Source: Allolobophora icterica
Lineage: Eukaryota; Annelida; Clitellata; Crassiclitellata; Lumbricidae
Length of the DNA stretch: 64,000 bases
Assembly: GCA_963556255.1 (NCBI GenBank)
Contig: OY744606.1
Span: 2,263,076-2,327,075, forward strand
Direction: 5' to 3'
A program made the translations under genes and the position numbers. Every line of letters starts with the position of its first letter. Position 1 is the first letter of the stretch. This document shows positions 1 through 13,689 of this stretch, piece by piece. The notes under the pieces were generated by a model. The model had not been told where the DNA came from. It made no database searches and was given only the letters and a program-made list of their open reading frames with translations.

Positions 1-904
<904 letters not shown>

Positions 905-1109
905 GTCTGTCTCTCTCTGTCTGTGTCTATGTCTCTCTCTCTCGTTTTCTCTTTCCTATCTTTTTCATTCTTTATTGTTAATAATTGTAAGCAGAGGCGC
1001 TCCCGATCCGGGTCAGTGTCTTCACTAGCAAAGAGAAATAGTTCTTCTTTCTCTCTATCCATCCTCCCGCTCTCGCTCTTGTTTCTGACATCTAGAGCTT
1101 GCTTTTCAT

Positions 1110-1225
1110 GAAGTACCTATGAACAACCGCTTTGACTTGACGCAGCGCTTGTGAATAAGCTGGTGCTCTGCGCTTAGCTTTTAACAGTCCATTATAAATT
1201 CAGAGTTTACGATTACGATTTCCCA
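1110..1225 (+). mobile_element. Dispersed family A, copy 1 (partial)
   Basis: Shares the words GACTTGACGCAGCG, GTGAATAAGCTGGTGCTCTG and TTTACGATTACGATT with copies near 2.2-2.77, 7.17-7.41 and 37.4-37.66 kb. This copy keeps only the 3' half. The four copies look like the 3' end of a retroposon, but no clade can be assigned. Confidence 0.6.
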
Positions 1226-1321
1226 TGGCTCAGCCAGTGCCGGATTTAGACATAAGCTAAAAGACTACACCTTAGGGTCTCACAATCCGCAGGGGTCTTA
1301 AATATTCATAATTTGGGGTTA

Positions 1322-1444
1322 TAGACAAGCCGTTTAAAAGGTTCTACATAATATATATATATATGTATGTTCTACATTATATATATATACATAATTATAT
1401 ATATATATATATATTATGTAGAACCTTTTTAAACGGCTTGTCTA
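1322..1444. mobile_element. Palindromic MITE (hairpin element)
   Basis: The two ends are near-perfect inverted copies about 38 bp long. The left begins TAGACAAGCCGTTTAAAAGG and the right is its reverse complement with one extra A. The centre is an AT-dinucleotide run. Size and a possible TA flank suggest a Tc1/mariner-type MITE, but the superfamily is inferred. Confidence 0.75.
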
Positions 1445-1968
1445 ACAAATTCCATCTCGTCTGAGTAAATGCGTTCATTTGAAAATAATTTGAATTTTTC
1501 ACTTTAAGCGCCCTGCTATTAAATAATTAAAATATATATATATGTTCTCAAGTTTTATGAGACCTTCTGGTGTAATTTTTAACAAGGGGCTTCAAAGCTG
1601 TATACATATAATATTATGGCTTATGACCTCAACAAGTCTAAATTCGGCACTGGGTTCCGCCAACTTGTTTTCTGCTGCAAGCGACGCTGTGATATGAACT
1701 GGAATCTCTTGCGTAGGGATACAGTAAACAAGCGAATGGTTGTGGTTTGTCTTGTAACTTGAAACTCATTCTTTAAGGCTGAGGAATGAATGCGCTGTAG
1801 GGTCAAAGGTAGGCGGGGTCAAGGTCGACTGTTTACAGGACCTCATGCAATAGACATTATTCGTCTGTGTGGCCAAATAGAAAGTGTAATAATAAGTTCT
1901 GATATGAAGTTCAATTGTCATTTGCTGTTAGGTCCAGAGAGATAATTGTCACCTCGAGACTTAGCTCT

Positions 1969-2100
1969 ACAGCTCTCTCTGCCTGTGTATCTGTCTGTAT
2001 GTCTGCCTGTGTGTCTGTGTTTCTGTATGTCTGTCTGTCTGTGTGTCTGTCTGTTTGTGTATCTGTCTGTAGGTGTGTCTCTCTGTTTTCTGTATGTATG
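1969..2100. repeat. (CTGT)n-type microsatellite
   Basis: Interrupted CTGT/GTCT repeats. The open frames on both strands across it are compositional artefacts. Confidence 0.9.
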
Positions 2101-2184
2101 TACGATCTCCTCCGGAATTCCGCAAACTTTCGTCCCCTCCATCGGTATTGTAGCTCGCCCACTATTATCTGCCTCAGGCTCCCC

Positions 2185-2775
2185 TATTTATCACCCCTCA
2201 GGCTTTCCACTCAAAACTAGTCTCACCTCTTCAAGAATTCCTACCCTAAACCATCCAATCATCCACCCTCCAATCAATTTCTCTACCCAAACGTGATCCG
2301 CCTTAGCAGCTCCTCTGCCTCCTCTCTCGGGCCTATGTCGTAACTGGACTTGACTCTCCATTTTACTATTCTCTGGACAACCCCTCTGACTTGACTCAAC
2401 GGTCGTCATGGGCGTCCACAGGAATTTTTTACAGGGGCCCAAAATGTTTTTAGGAGGGGCCAAGAATTTGTTTGTTGGGGAGGGGGCAAAATGACGCTTT
2501 TGCAAAGAAAAATTTGCATAGAAAAAAATGATGATCAAGGACTTTACCTAAATAATTAAGTGTGAAAATCGTGTTGGAACTGTTGTAATAATCATAATAA
2601 TCAAAAGATTTTATTTGTATAAAATATTTGCAAACGCGCCCCCTTGCGCCCCTCTCCGGACGCCCATGTCGGTCGTGAATAAGCTGGTGCCCCGCGCTTA
2701 TAGCTTTAAAGTGGCGCTTAGAAATTGTCAGTTTACGAGTATACTAATACGTCTCAGATTACGGTCCGTGTACTC
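2185..2775 (+). mobile_element. Dispersed family A, copy 2, interrupted by a hAT MITE
   Basis: Two halves (about 2185-2406 and 2677-2775) match copies at 7.2 and 37.4 kb. Shared words include GGACAACCCCTCTGAC and GTGAATAAGCTGGTG. The break point is exactly where the MITE at 2407-2668 sits, so the intact copies at 7.3 and 37.6 kb show the empty site. Confidence 0.7.
2407..2668. mobile_element. Non-autonomous hAT-like element, 262 bp
   Basis: Terminal inverted repeats are CATGGGCGTCC on the left and GGACGCCCATG on the right. They are flanked by the 8-bp duplication ACGGTCGT / TCGGTCGT (7 of 8 match). It sits inside family A copy 2. The 8-bp duplication is the hAT hallmark. No transposase is encoded. 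Confidence 0.82.
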
Positions 2776-2895
2776 ATTATGGCTGAGTTGGCTAAACTTA
2801 TCCCAGTTGGCGAGCGAACTCGATTAGCAGAACTGAAAAATGTACACGTTGAACAAGCCATCTTTAAGACATAACTGCATTTTGTAATAGCCTCC

Positions 2896-3086
2896 TTACG
2901 ACGTTTGAAAGTGCACGTTGAAGTCGGGCAACCATAAAGAGCCATAAGTAGACTGAAAGAGGTAAGTTTTCAGTTTAGAGCGAAAGACAGTCTCACGGTA
3001 GGAGAGCTGCGAAAACGAGGTGGTATACAGAGTTCCAGATGGTGGGACTGATAACTGTGAATGAACCCAATGTTTTCTATTTAGAG

Positions 3087-3090
<4 letters not shown>
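2896..3090 (-). pseudogene. LINE reverse-transcriptase C-terminal fragment
   Basis: Reading minus, the frame ends in a stretch containing FRSKLKTYLF. This is the usual C-terminal signature of CR1/L2/Jockey-like ORF2 proteins, after the RT thumb. The fragment runs into an (AAT)n tract at its upstream side. It is only about 60 residues long, so the clade is not assignable. Confidence 0.5.
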
Positions 3091-3180
<90 letters not shown>

Positions 3181-3214
3181 CAAACAAAAAATAAATAAAT
3201 AATAATAATAATGA
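3088..3214. repeat. (AAT)n microsatellite
   Basis: A nearly pure AAT run broken once by TAG near 3143, ending in AAAC/AAAT variants. It may descend from a retroposon tail. Confidence 0.95.
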
Positions 3215-3451
3215 TTCAGTGCATTTCTGTGTTCAGCGGGAAACGCCATCTTCCTCTCATGGACATTGCCACCACACTCTGAGCCTTGCTGAGATGGCGC
3301 TTCATACAACAATAACAAGGACCTTTCTGTAAAAGTTTTTTTTATTAATAATAATAATTATTAATCTCACTAGAGTAATTGCCCGTCATATATGACAAGT
3401 TGATAAAGAAAATGAATGGATTAATAGGAAGAGAAAAGAATTTACCAAGTC

Positions 3452-3607
<156 letters not shown>

Positions 3608-3929
3608 GGAGAGTTGCGAGAATGAGGAGGTAGAGCGTTCTACATGGAACTCGTGATGTACTTAAACCCTACTCATCAAGACTTTACGGTCCGCAATCAC
3701 ATCTAGGTTTAATTTAGTGCATGAGTTCCTTAGTGTAATTCAGTTTAAACGCGAGACTCGTAATTTTGCAGGCAGCTTACCCAAGGAAGCCTGACTTCAA
3801 GGCTTCTCTTACTCATCGGGATCATACCGGTGTTCACCGATGGGTTATGTTATGTGACTGCGGTTCAACGTGTAGGCCTACGGACCATCCCAGATTCCTT
3901 CTGCACTGACATAAGGATGCTATAAACTT

Positions 3930-4215
3930 TATTAGAAATGATCAGAGGATATGGATCGATACAGTAAAGCACTACACGTCTCATCCAATGCAATATAATA
4001 TAACTGTACGCTATTTAATATTTTCCTCCTTCCAAAGGCCAGAAGTGCACACATGACCATACGGCAGAACATCGATGGCGCTAAGCAATTGTAAGTGAAG
4101 GACTTGCTCAGGGCCCTTACACGGTGACCGCCTGAGTTGAGGTTTGAACCCGTACCCGTACTCTTCGCGTCACAAGTCCAGCATTCTATCCATTCGGCTA
4201 CCTTGCATGCTCTAT
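3930..4215 (-). mobile_element. tRNA-derived SINE (minus strand)
   Basis: On the minus strand a Pol III A box (TAGCCGAATGG, complement of 4190-4200) and B box (GGTTCAAACCT, complement of 4140-4150) are spaced as in a tRNA. A non-tRNA body then runs to about 3930. It does not fold as an intact tRNA. Confidence 0.7.
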
Positions 4216-4847
4216 AAACACGAAGTAGCCGGGAAGTATAATATATTACCAATTCCTAAGGCGCTATATGAATATGCGGATACGAAAAACTTCACCAAGT
4301 ATCTTCTCACCTTTGGCCTTCGTTTCCGGTTCATCAGTAACAAAGCAAAGAACAGGAACAAGGCAGACGAGCCCTAGAACTACGAGAACCCGTGACAGCA
4401 TCGTCGTCTTCAGAGGTACTCCGATCAACTAGGTTCAAGAACGGCTGGATCGAACTACATCCGCCGTGACATTACACGAGCAGGTCAAACAAATTGAATC
4501 GTTTCTAATTCACCGACTTCTGCACTGCCTGGAATCCGCCAATGACGCTCCAACAGGCAAAGCTGAAGTCTGAAGTTGCTCTCGCCTGGGTATATATGAG
4601 TTCCAGTCCTTGCGATTGGGGCTTTGAACCCAAACTGGCGGTAGTCGTAGACGACCCTGAATTCTGCTGATGGTGCTGAGCCGCGATGACAGGGAAAGGG
4701 ACTCAGGCAGACAGGTAAACAGGCGAAGAGACAGACAGAGTGATGATTGGCTGATGGTTCTTCTGCCATGTGTGCCGCAGTTGCAACAATTTGTCCGAGG
4801 TCGACTGATCGTAGATTCAGTTCAAAAGAATTCATTGTTTATGAGGT

Positions 4848-5200
4848 GCAGGACAGACAGACAGACAGACAGACAGACAGAAACAGACAGACAGACACAC
4901 ACACAGACACACCACACACACACATACAGACACACAGACAGACACACAGAAACACAGACAGACGACAGAAAAACACACACAAACAGACACGGAGACAGAC
5001 AGACACACAGACGCACATACACACAGACAGACAGACACAGAGCCACAGACAGATAAACAGACACAAAGACACACACGCAGAAGGAAAGACTGCGAGAGAC
5101 AGACGCATACACAGAAAGACACTCGAGAACAGACACAGCTGAACAGACAACAAGACAAACTAACAGACACAGACACAGCCACACGCGACAAACACACAGA
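4848..5200. repeat. (CAGA)n imperfect microsatellite
   Basis: CAGA/CACA-rich array with many interruptions. Complementary frames on both strands are artefacts. Confidence 0.93.
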
Positions 5201-5276
5201 CAGACTAAGAAGCCGACTCCCTGGTGGGAAGGGCACAAGAAATAAAAACCGTAAGCAGATTCATCCATGAACTCGA

Positions 5277-5314
5277 AACAGACAAGCAGACAGACAGACA
5301 GACAGACAGACAGT

Positions 5315-5380
<66 letters not shown>

Positions 5381-5417
5381 AGCAGACAGACAGACAGTCA
5401 GACAGACAGACAAACAA

Positions 5418-5475
<58 letters not shown>

Positions 5476-5478
5476 TAA
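5277..5478. repeat. (CAGA)n microsatellite
   Basis: Cleaner CAGA array with occasional CAAA and CAGT units, about 80 bp downstream of the previous one. Confidence 0.95.
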
Positions 5479-5559
5479 CAGCTATACGCAAAGAGAGCTA
5501 TATGAGGAGGAGACAAACAGACAGACAGGTACTCGCGAAGACAGCTATATGAGGACAAA

Positions 5560-5924
5560 GAGACTTAAGAATTATTCACCGTAGACTTTAAAAAACTTAG
5601 TTCACGCATGACGTAATTGGTGCAAAATGGGTGAGGTCAGAGTCCACGCGACGCCATTAAAAAATATCCCCCGACTGCGAAGTTTCACCTTGTCCCAATT
5701 ACCTCGCTTAATTAGCCTAATCCAAACTCTAAACATATCTATTGGCTACTAATAAATTCCATTTCTCAACGAAAATTGACCCAAATTTGATCCATTATTG
5801 TAGCTGTATAAACCCTCAATTTCATATCGAAACAATCCTGTCATGATTCACAGAGAAATTTGTCATTTCTATTAAATATAGGCTACATGAAAGTATTCAT
5901 GAAATTTATATGCATGTATATTTG

Positions 5925-5925
<1 letters not shown>
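5560..5925. other. Unannotated spacer
   Basis: AT-rich single-copy-looking DNA. No exon, repeat end or Pol III box was recognised. Confidence 0.45.

Positions 5926-5961
<36 letters not shown>
5926..5961. repeat. (TA)n microsatellite
   Basis: A pure TA run of about 35 bp. Confidence 0.95.
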
Positions 5962-5964
<3 letters not shown>

Positions 5965-6068
5965 CCAGTAAATATTTATATAAAACCGGAGATTGTCATC
6001 TACAATGTCTGAAAAAGGTAGGTACCATTGGCATCCGAATGTCCTTTATTATTAGGCCTACTATAATT

Positions 6069-6983
6069 CATGGGCGGCGATCATGGGGGTCGAGAGGGGG
6101 ACACACCATACATTTGACCCCCCACTTTTTGAAGAAACCCCAAAAAAGGTCGTCAGAGTTTTTCCCAAAAATGGTAAAAAAATGTGACCTCTTTTTTGAG
6201 CAGATCAGTTGAAAACTCTTTTCACCAGATCGTCGCCTGAGAATTATCTTAGCGTATCTCCATTTTCCAAAATTCCGAGATAAACGAGGTAGAAGTTTGG
6301 GCCGCATTTTGCGGAAAAATGAGAAATTCAATGCAATAAGTAGGGCACTGTCAAATTACAGTTCACAACCAGACGTCATATTAAAACATCAACATCACAT
6401 AAAGATATTGCATTTAAAAAATTAACAATTATAGTTGTTTTTCTGAAATTTGTGAAAATTTTGTATAAAATGGATTTACAAATATTACAAACCATCTTTC
6501 TGAAAACAAAGACATGAAATGATTAAATTAAGCAACGACCAATTATTACAGAGTGTTTTCGTTAAAATATTCATTTATATAGTCCGGATATTTAAAAGAA
6601 AAACTTTTAATTGTCTGGATATGCGACACTATAGTCCAGGTACGCGCACATGTTTATACTGTTGTATCTCCTGCGCGTCCAATCAGCGACGAGCTTCTGT
6701 GGACATACAACAACAGAGACTGCTACACTATGAATGCTGTATGGAGATACGATAAAATGTTTCTGAAAACAGGACATACGACAGTATATTTTGTTGAATA
6801 TCTTTAAAACGACCTATCGTATCTCCTAGCCATTGAAACTGAAGAAAGATCAAAAAAATTCTGCTACAAATCAACCCTTAACTACTTTTCGAAAAAAAGT
6901 GGAGATACGACAAGATAATTCTCAGGCGACGAGATCAGTTCAACAGTGTCCACCCCACCTGTGAAACAAGATCGCCGCCAGTG
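6069..6983. mobile_element. hAT-like element, 915 bp, CAnnGGCGGCGATC family
   Basis: Ends are CATGGGCGGCGATC on the left and GATCGCCGCCAGTG on the right (inverted, 12 of 14). They are flanked by a perfect 8-bp duplication CTATAATT (6061-6068 and 6984-6991). The interior has no recognisable transposase, so it is non-autonomous. Similar ends occur at 61128 and 63495. Confidence 0.88.
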
Positions 6984-6991
6984 CTATAATT

Positions 6992-7110
6992 ATTATCATT
7001 ATAATGCCCATTATCATTATTATAATTATAATTATTGTAATTATTATTCTTATAATTTTCGTCATTATTATTATAATTATACTATTATAAAGCCATTATT
7101 ATAACTATTA
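6992..7110. repeat. AT-rich (ATT/ATA) low-complexity tract
   Basis: A degenerate ATT/TTA mixture directly right of the hAT element. Confidence 0.8.
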
Positions 7111-7169
7111 CGTGGTCAGTGCATCTTTCCACCATAAACTTATCTTTCTGTATTTCCGTGTGTCGGATT

Positions 7170-7415
7170 TTCATTAATTCCTACCCTAATCCATCCGATC
7201 CTCAGACTTCCAGGCTTTCTCTTCCTCAACGAAATCCGCCTCTGGCTCCTTCCTCCCTCTCCAATCTTTCCGGCAACAGGGCTTGCATCACATCACTTGA
7301 CACGTCTGGACAACCCCTCTGACACGACGCAGCGGTCGTTAATAAGCTGTTGACAAGCGCTTAGTTTAATGTAGCGCTTTAGGAATTTGGAGATTCGATT
7401 ACGGTACGATTACGC
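7170..7415 (+). mobile_element. Dispersed family A, copy 3
   Basis: Uninterrupted copy with the shared words CTCTGACACGACGCAGCGG and TTAATAAGCTG. It ends in GATTCGATTACGG and runs into an ATATGT tract. The upstream part reads pyrimidine-rich, like the copies at 2.2 and 37.4 kb. Confidence 0.65.
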
Positions 7416-7419
7416 TGTA

Positions 7420-7535
7420 TCTATATATGTATATATGTATGTATATATATATATGCATATATATGTATATATACGTATATATATGTATATATAATACATA
7501 TGTGTATATATATATGTGTATATATATATGCACAG
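7420..7535. repeat. (ATATGT)n-type microsatellite
   Basis: Alternating purine/pyrimidine ATAT/GTAT words, directly at the 3' end of family A copy 3. Confidence 0.9.
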
Positions 7536-7990
7536 TTATGCACCGAACTTCTGGAAGATCCCGTTCTTTAAGATGTCTGTTGTGGCGAGCATATATGGAG
7601 TGAGTATTGACCGTGTCTACTTCTTATCTACCCGGAGAACCCAGACGGTTAATGACTACAAGCGTTTCAGCCACAATAATAGTATTTGATCCTCAGACAA
7701 TACTGATAAAGCTGTAGTTACCCAGGAGCTGACTGGGTATGTCTGGTCATGCCTGCAAATTGGAAAATCGCGGAAGCGGTTCTTCAAAGGCGAGAAAATT
7801 AATTCCGGGAGGGGATGGGAAGCAACCAGTGTCAACCACGGGAAGGCTTCTCTCAGTAATCATATCAGATGGAAATATTTCCACCCATGGCCTCGACGAT
7901 CATCTCCACTTACATTTTATCTAAGTGCTTTCGCCAACATCCGTTTGAAATGCACTTAGTTTTACGAATGTAGCCTTTAGCGCGCTTTAC

Positions 7991-8716
7991 ACCTGATCTG
8001 AATCTGTTATGATCTGATCTGAATCTGTTATGATCTGATCTGAGTCTGTTATCATCTTATCTGAATCTGTTATGATCTGATATGAATCTGTTATGATCTG
8101 ACCTGAATCTGTTATGATCTGATATGAATCTGTTATGATCTGACCTGAATCTGTTATGATCTGATATGAATCTGTTATGATCTGACCTGAATCTGTTATG
8201 ATCTGACCTGAATCTGTTATGATCTGATCCGAATCTGTTATGATCTGACCTGAATCTGTTATGACCTGATCTGAATCTGTCATGATCTGATCTGAATCTG
8301 TTATGATCTGACCTGAATCTGTTATGATCTGACCTGAATCTGTCATGATCTGATCTGAATCTGTTATGATCTGATCTGAACCTGTTATGATCTGACCTGA
8401 ATCTGTTATGATCTGACCTGAATCTGTCATGATCTGATCTGAATCTGTTATGATCTGACCTGAATCTGTTATGATCTGACCTGAATCTGTCATGATCTGA
8501 TCTGAATCTGTTATGATCTGATCTGAATCTGTTATGATCTGACCTGAATCTGTTATGATCTGACCTGAATCTGTCATGATCTGATCTGAATCTGTTATGA
8601 TCTGACCTGAATCTGTTATGATCTGATCTGAATCTGTTATGATCTGACCTGAATCTGTTATGACCTGATCTGAATCTGTTATGATCTGATATGAATCTGC
8701 TATGATCTGATCCGTC
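7991..8716. repeat. 21-bp minisatellite, about 34 units, with higher-order order
   Basis: The unit is GATCTGATCTGAATCTGTTAT with variants at three sites (ATC/ACC/ATA in the second word, TTAT/TCAT at the end). Because 21 is a multiple of 3, the minus strand stays open for about 196 codons as a 7-residue repeat (ITDSGQI/ITDSDQI). That frame is a by-product of unit length. From about 8275 the variants fall into a recurring three- or four-unit pattern. Confidence 0.95.
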
Positions 8717-8935
8717 TATAGCTTGATCCAGTCAGATATAACGCAGTCCAATCTAAACTGATAATTTTTATGATGTAATCTCTTCCAATCTGATCTGATC
8801 TGAAATAATCTAATCTATTCAAATCTTCTGTGATATGATTTAATCTGACCTGACTCAGTCTAATATAATATAATATAATCTAGGATTATATAATCTAATC
8901 CAATCCAATTCTAGTCTAATCTAATCTAATCTAAA
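8717..8935. repeat. Decayed flank of the 21-bp minisatellite
   Basis: GATCTGATC, AATCTAATCTA and AATATAAT words fade out gradually. It looks like older, diverged array sequence and simple expansion of its pieces. Confidence 0.75.
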
Positions 8936-9343
8936 TCGTCAGCAACGGACCCAGACCGTCATTTCCGTTGTTCCGGAAGATTCTCGCCATCTCAGACGAC
9001 TACTTTAAATAGAGCCACCCAATATAGGGTTAAAACAGTCGCTATTAGAAGAACCCATTAAACTATCCAGTAGTGAATGGTTCAATCACAAGAATAAGTT
9101 CAGCGCTCGTAGATGATTATGTTTTGAGCGGATAAACCAGAAGTAGAAATGGTGGTCGATGAAGCTGGTGTGTCTCATCTCGTATCATAGCCAGAGAGAA
9201 CGTTCCATCGTGGTTGGCACAGGTTGTTACCTCTTCCCAGAATTACTTTTCTCACCTTTGCAGAATCTTTACAATCGAGCAATACATTTTAACCGGTCTG
9301 ATTGAGAGCTAAGTTCTCGATCAGACAGGAAGCTCTTCTAGAA

Positions 9344-9704
9344 CAGTGGTTCTTAAAGTGGTGGTCCGCGGACCGGCGCCGGTCCGCGGAGCTCTGGTCA
9401 CCGGTCCGTGAAACAGTCCTTAAAAATTCATAATTTTTCAACTTGTGGGTAAAACATCAATGACATATGAAATAACACTTCAGAAATAATGTGAAAGTGT
9501 GAATCACATCATGATAATGTACATTGTAAAAACAGTAAAAATCGATTTAGTTTGGTTTAGCAACTTTAGCAGCAAAACCCTTGAATCCCACATATTTTGT
9601 GTGCGTATCCTCAGGTTCCGATCCCGCGCTTGCCATTAGTGGTCCGCGAAAAGCAGCATACACGTGGTGCCGGTCCCTAGCTTGAAAAAGTTTAAGAACC
9701 ACTG
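9344..9704. mobile_element. Non-autonomous hAT-like element, 361 bp
   Basis: The left end CAGTGGTTCTTAAAGTGG pairs with the right end TTTAAGAACCACTG. The flanking 8-mers are TTCTAGAA and TTCTATAA (7 of 8). Both subterminal regions carry several GGTCCGCG/CCGGTCC words, typical of hAT transposase-binding repeats. No coding capacity. Confidence 0.9.
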
Positions 9705-10483
9705 TTCTATAAATCGCAGTTAGACGGACACTACATTCATCACCTCTTGCTACATCTTCGTGAGGACAAATACTCGCTTCGTAAAATTTTGAAATAGGCT
9801 ATAATTATTACAGGAGCAGATTTTGTAAACTTGCATGCACAGCTAAAAAATATATAAAATACATCGATTAACAAAACTACCTCTAAACGGTTTAGATTTA
9901 GGCTAACAATTGCTGGTAGCATGAGAGGATGTCCTTTCTTACGAAGCGAGTAGCACTGGAAACTCTGGGTCCTATAAATACCCAGGGCCGGGAGTTCTTA
10001 TCAGAACTAGGTCGGCGTTTGACCATTGTTTCGGGGACCCGCAGGAGACAGCACGCCTCTCTCAGCGTCTTTCAATTTGCACGCAACGATTTAATGCCGT
10101 TGCATTTCGAGGCACTTTTACACAATTGACCGGTGAAGGTGACCGTTAACTAGAGAACGTCAAAGCTTTCTGATAGTTTCTAAGAGCCCGAGGGATTATT
10201 TTTACCTCGGGCGTTAAAAAATAATAATAATATCGTCATGATGTTCAATGACTGGAACAGGGACGTCATTGAGGGTGCCAAGGGCATTCCCCTCCCCCCG
10301 CTTTTTGAAAAAAGAAAGGATTTAAAGAAGGATGTAAAGAAGAAAAGGAGGAAGAAGAAAGCAAACTTTTACTTGGCTTTTATATTCTTATCATTCAGTG
10401 TAATGAAATGGTGTGTGAATGTGTTAGGTCCTAAAACTCCAATATCCTTCTTATTTTCTACTTTTATGTTTATAACTACAGGG

Positions 10484-10720
10484 ATGCGTCATAGTCTAGT
10501 GGTAGACCTAAGCGGTCGGGGTTCAACTCTATGTCGAAGCAGAAAGTTGTTTCGAAATTGTGGTTAACTCCACCGCTGTGAATACTCTGGTAGTGCCAGT
10601 GCCAAGCCAGGATATAGGAGGAGGGGGACGTCAACGGACCCGTCAGACTTAGCCTAAGATGCCATTAAAAACACTGTAAACTACTAGGCCCTACTGCCAA
10701 ATGTGGTATAAGCCGGTTTC
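10484..10720 (+). mobile_element. tRNA-derived SINE
   Basis: A box TAGTCTAGTGG (10492-10502) and B box GGGTTCAACTC (about 10519-10529) have tRNA-like spacing, followed by an unrelated body. The 3' end is not certain. No intact tRNA cloverleaf. Confidence 0.6.
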
Positions 10721-11674
<954 letters not shown>

Positions 11675-11831
11675 TGCTCTGGCTCAGGCTCACTCTTCCG
11701 CTGTCGCGGGCCCATCCCTATGGAACTCCCTTCCCTTGGTAATGCGAGGGACCCTATACTTCCTCTTCCGCTGTACCGGTATATATACGTGCTTTTGTAT
11801 TCAGCTCTGGTCAGCAAAGACTTTCAAAATA

Positions 11832-12070
11832 TCTTAAAATGCACTTAAACATCCAGCAGGTGAGTTAGTCATGCGCGCAGGGTCTTTGTGAAGTAGCCGA
11901 CTTAAAAGTCACTGTAGGCCCTATTAAGTGGATTGATACGAACAAACAAACATGCATACAAAATGATATGAAAGCACTTATTGGCCGACTATGCAATCAC
12001 GAGTCCTACCTCCCTGCTTGGCCTTTCCAGTCCTCGCTGATACGACAGACCGAGTGGAGAACACACCGGC
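11832..12070 (+). mobile_element. Dispersed repeat B, copy 1
   Basis: Shares AAAATGCACTTAAA, TTTGTGAAGTAGCCGACT, TTAAGTGG, a CAAA/CATA tract and GACCGACTA...GCAATCA words with copies at 51.84-52.09 and 57.53-57.77 kb, and partly at 12.24-12.48 kb. The internal CAAACAAACATACATA tract varies in length between copies. Probably a retroposon, class unknown. Confidence 0.65.
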
Positions 12071-12239
12071 ATTATTGTACAGCAACTGGATCTTTATTGG
12101 AACGTTCTTGGATGACAGATCACCACCTGACAAAAAAGGATGCAGAATGTTGAAGTTAGAATGGAACGAATGAGAAGAAAAAGGAAGAAGAGAAGTGGAA
12201 TAAGATGAAGAAAGAGGAGACAAACTAACACACAAACAA

Positions 12240-12480
12240 ACAAACATACATGGGGCTTACATACATAGCCTACTTACATGTACATGTATACATACATATG
12301 TGCATACAAACACTTATTGACCGACTACGCAATCATGTCCTACCTTCTTGCTTGGCCTTTCCAAAGGTATATGTCAGCTGATGCGACAGTCCGAATGGAG
12401 AATAATACTCCGACGTCATGGTTCATCAACTGGATATTTATCCGAACGTTTCTTCGATGACATTTCATCATCTGACAAAT
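12240..12480 (+). mobile_element. Dispersed repeat B, copy 2 (partial)
   Basis: Contains the same right half as copy 1: CACTTATTGACCGACTACGC, then CTTGGCCTTTCC and a GATGCGACAG-like segment. The two copies lie in tandem about 170 bp apart. Confidence 0.6.
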
Positions 12481-12519
12481 TTGAACGCAGAATGGTGAAG
12501 TTAAAAGTAGACGAAAAAG

Positions 12520-12955
12520 AACAGGAGGAGGACCTAGATAGGGAGGAGGAAGAGAAGAAAAAGGAGAAGAGAAGGGGACGAGGATGAGGAGAAGACGGAG
12601 GAGGAGGTGGAAAAGTAGGAATGAGTAAGAGAAGAAAAAGCAGGAGGAGAAGGATAAGAAGGAGGAAGGAGGAGGACGACGACGAGGAGAAGAAGTAGGA
12701 GGAAGAGGACGAGGAGGAGGAGGAGGAAGAGGACGATAAGTAGGAGGAAGAGGAGGAGGAGAATGACAAGAAGGATCAAGTTGAAGACCAGCACCAGAAG
12801 AAGAAAGAGGAAGAGAAGGAGGAAGAGAAGAGAATCAGGAGGAAGATGAGAAAGAAGTAGGAGAGTAAGAAGGGGGAAGAGGAGGAGGAGAGAAAGAAGA
12901 AAAGAAGACGAGGTGGAGAGGAACAAGGAGGAGGAAACGAAGAAGAGCAGTCCTT
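12520..12955. repeat. Polypurine tract (GGAGAA-rich)
   Basis: More than 400 bp with very few pyrimidines on the plus strand, made of GGA, GAA and GAC words. The mirror-like polypurine/polypyrimidine character could allow triplex DNA. The serine/leucine-rich minus-strand frames are artefacts. Confidence 0.9.
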
Positions 12956-13526
12956 TAAGCCATAGGTTGAGAGGCAGCTATAGACATGAAGTGTTAGCGA
13001 CTTCATTTTCTAAGCCTCGGCATTTGGACGCGGGTAGCCAATGCTCTCCCCAACGCCGTCTGATCTCCCAAAGACGGTCATAATTGCATCTGGTGTAGAG
13101 ATTGTTTTCTTAAGACCGGAATTTACGCAACTTAACGCTCCGGCTTGAGCAAATACTTCATATTCAGGAAAACTAAAAGTTTAAATCTCACCATTAGCTG
13201 TGCGGTTTTCGTTTTCAGTATAGTAGTTGTAGGTGTATACGAGTTTCGTTCTTCGAAGTAGTAGCATTCATTTTCAGGCCAAGTAGCGGTTTTGTTCTCA
13301 TAACGACTAAGATCTTTAAATTCTGAAGTCGCCATTTCGTCCTCAGCGCTATTTCCATAATGTGTGCAGGTTTCGTTCAGCGGCGCGCAGTAACACACTT
13401 CATTTCTCGGCGTTTTCGTTCTCGTCAGGAGTAGAACTTTTTTCTTCAGGAGGAAGAGCGTTTGCGTTCTCAGCATTTCATTCATTCATCCATTGATTCA
13501 TTCCTTCACTCGCTCGCTCATTCATA

Positions 13527-13672
13527 CATTTCGTCAGTCAGTCAGTCAGTCAGTCAGTCAGTCAGTCAGTCAGTCAGTCAGTCAGTCAGTCAGTCAGTCA
13601 GTCAGTCAGTCAGTCAGCCAGCCAGCCAGCAGCCAGTCAGTCAGTCAGTCAGTCAGTCAGTCAGTTAATAAC
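13527..13672. repeat. (CAGT)n microsatellite
   Basis: Pure CAGT units interrupted once near 13617-13635 by CAGCCAGC words. Confidence 0.97.
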
Positions 13673-13689
13673 ACGCCTCTCCAAGAGAC

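Noticed and set aside
7987..8577. 196-codon frame of ITDSGQI repeats
   Set aside because: The unit is 21 bp, so any stop-free frame persists automatically. There is no flanking coding sequence or splice signal.
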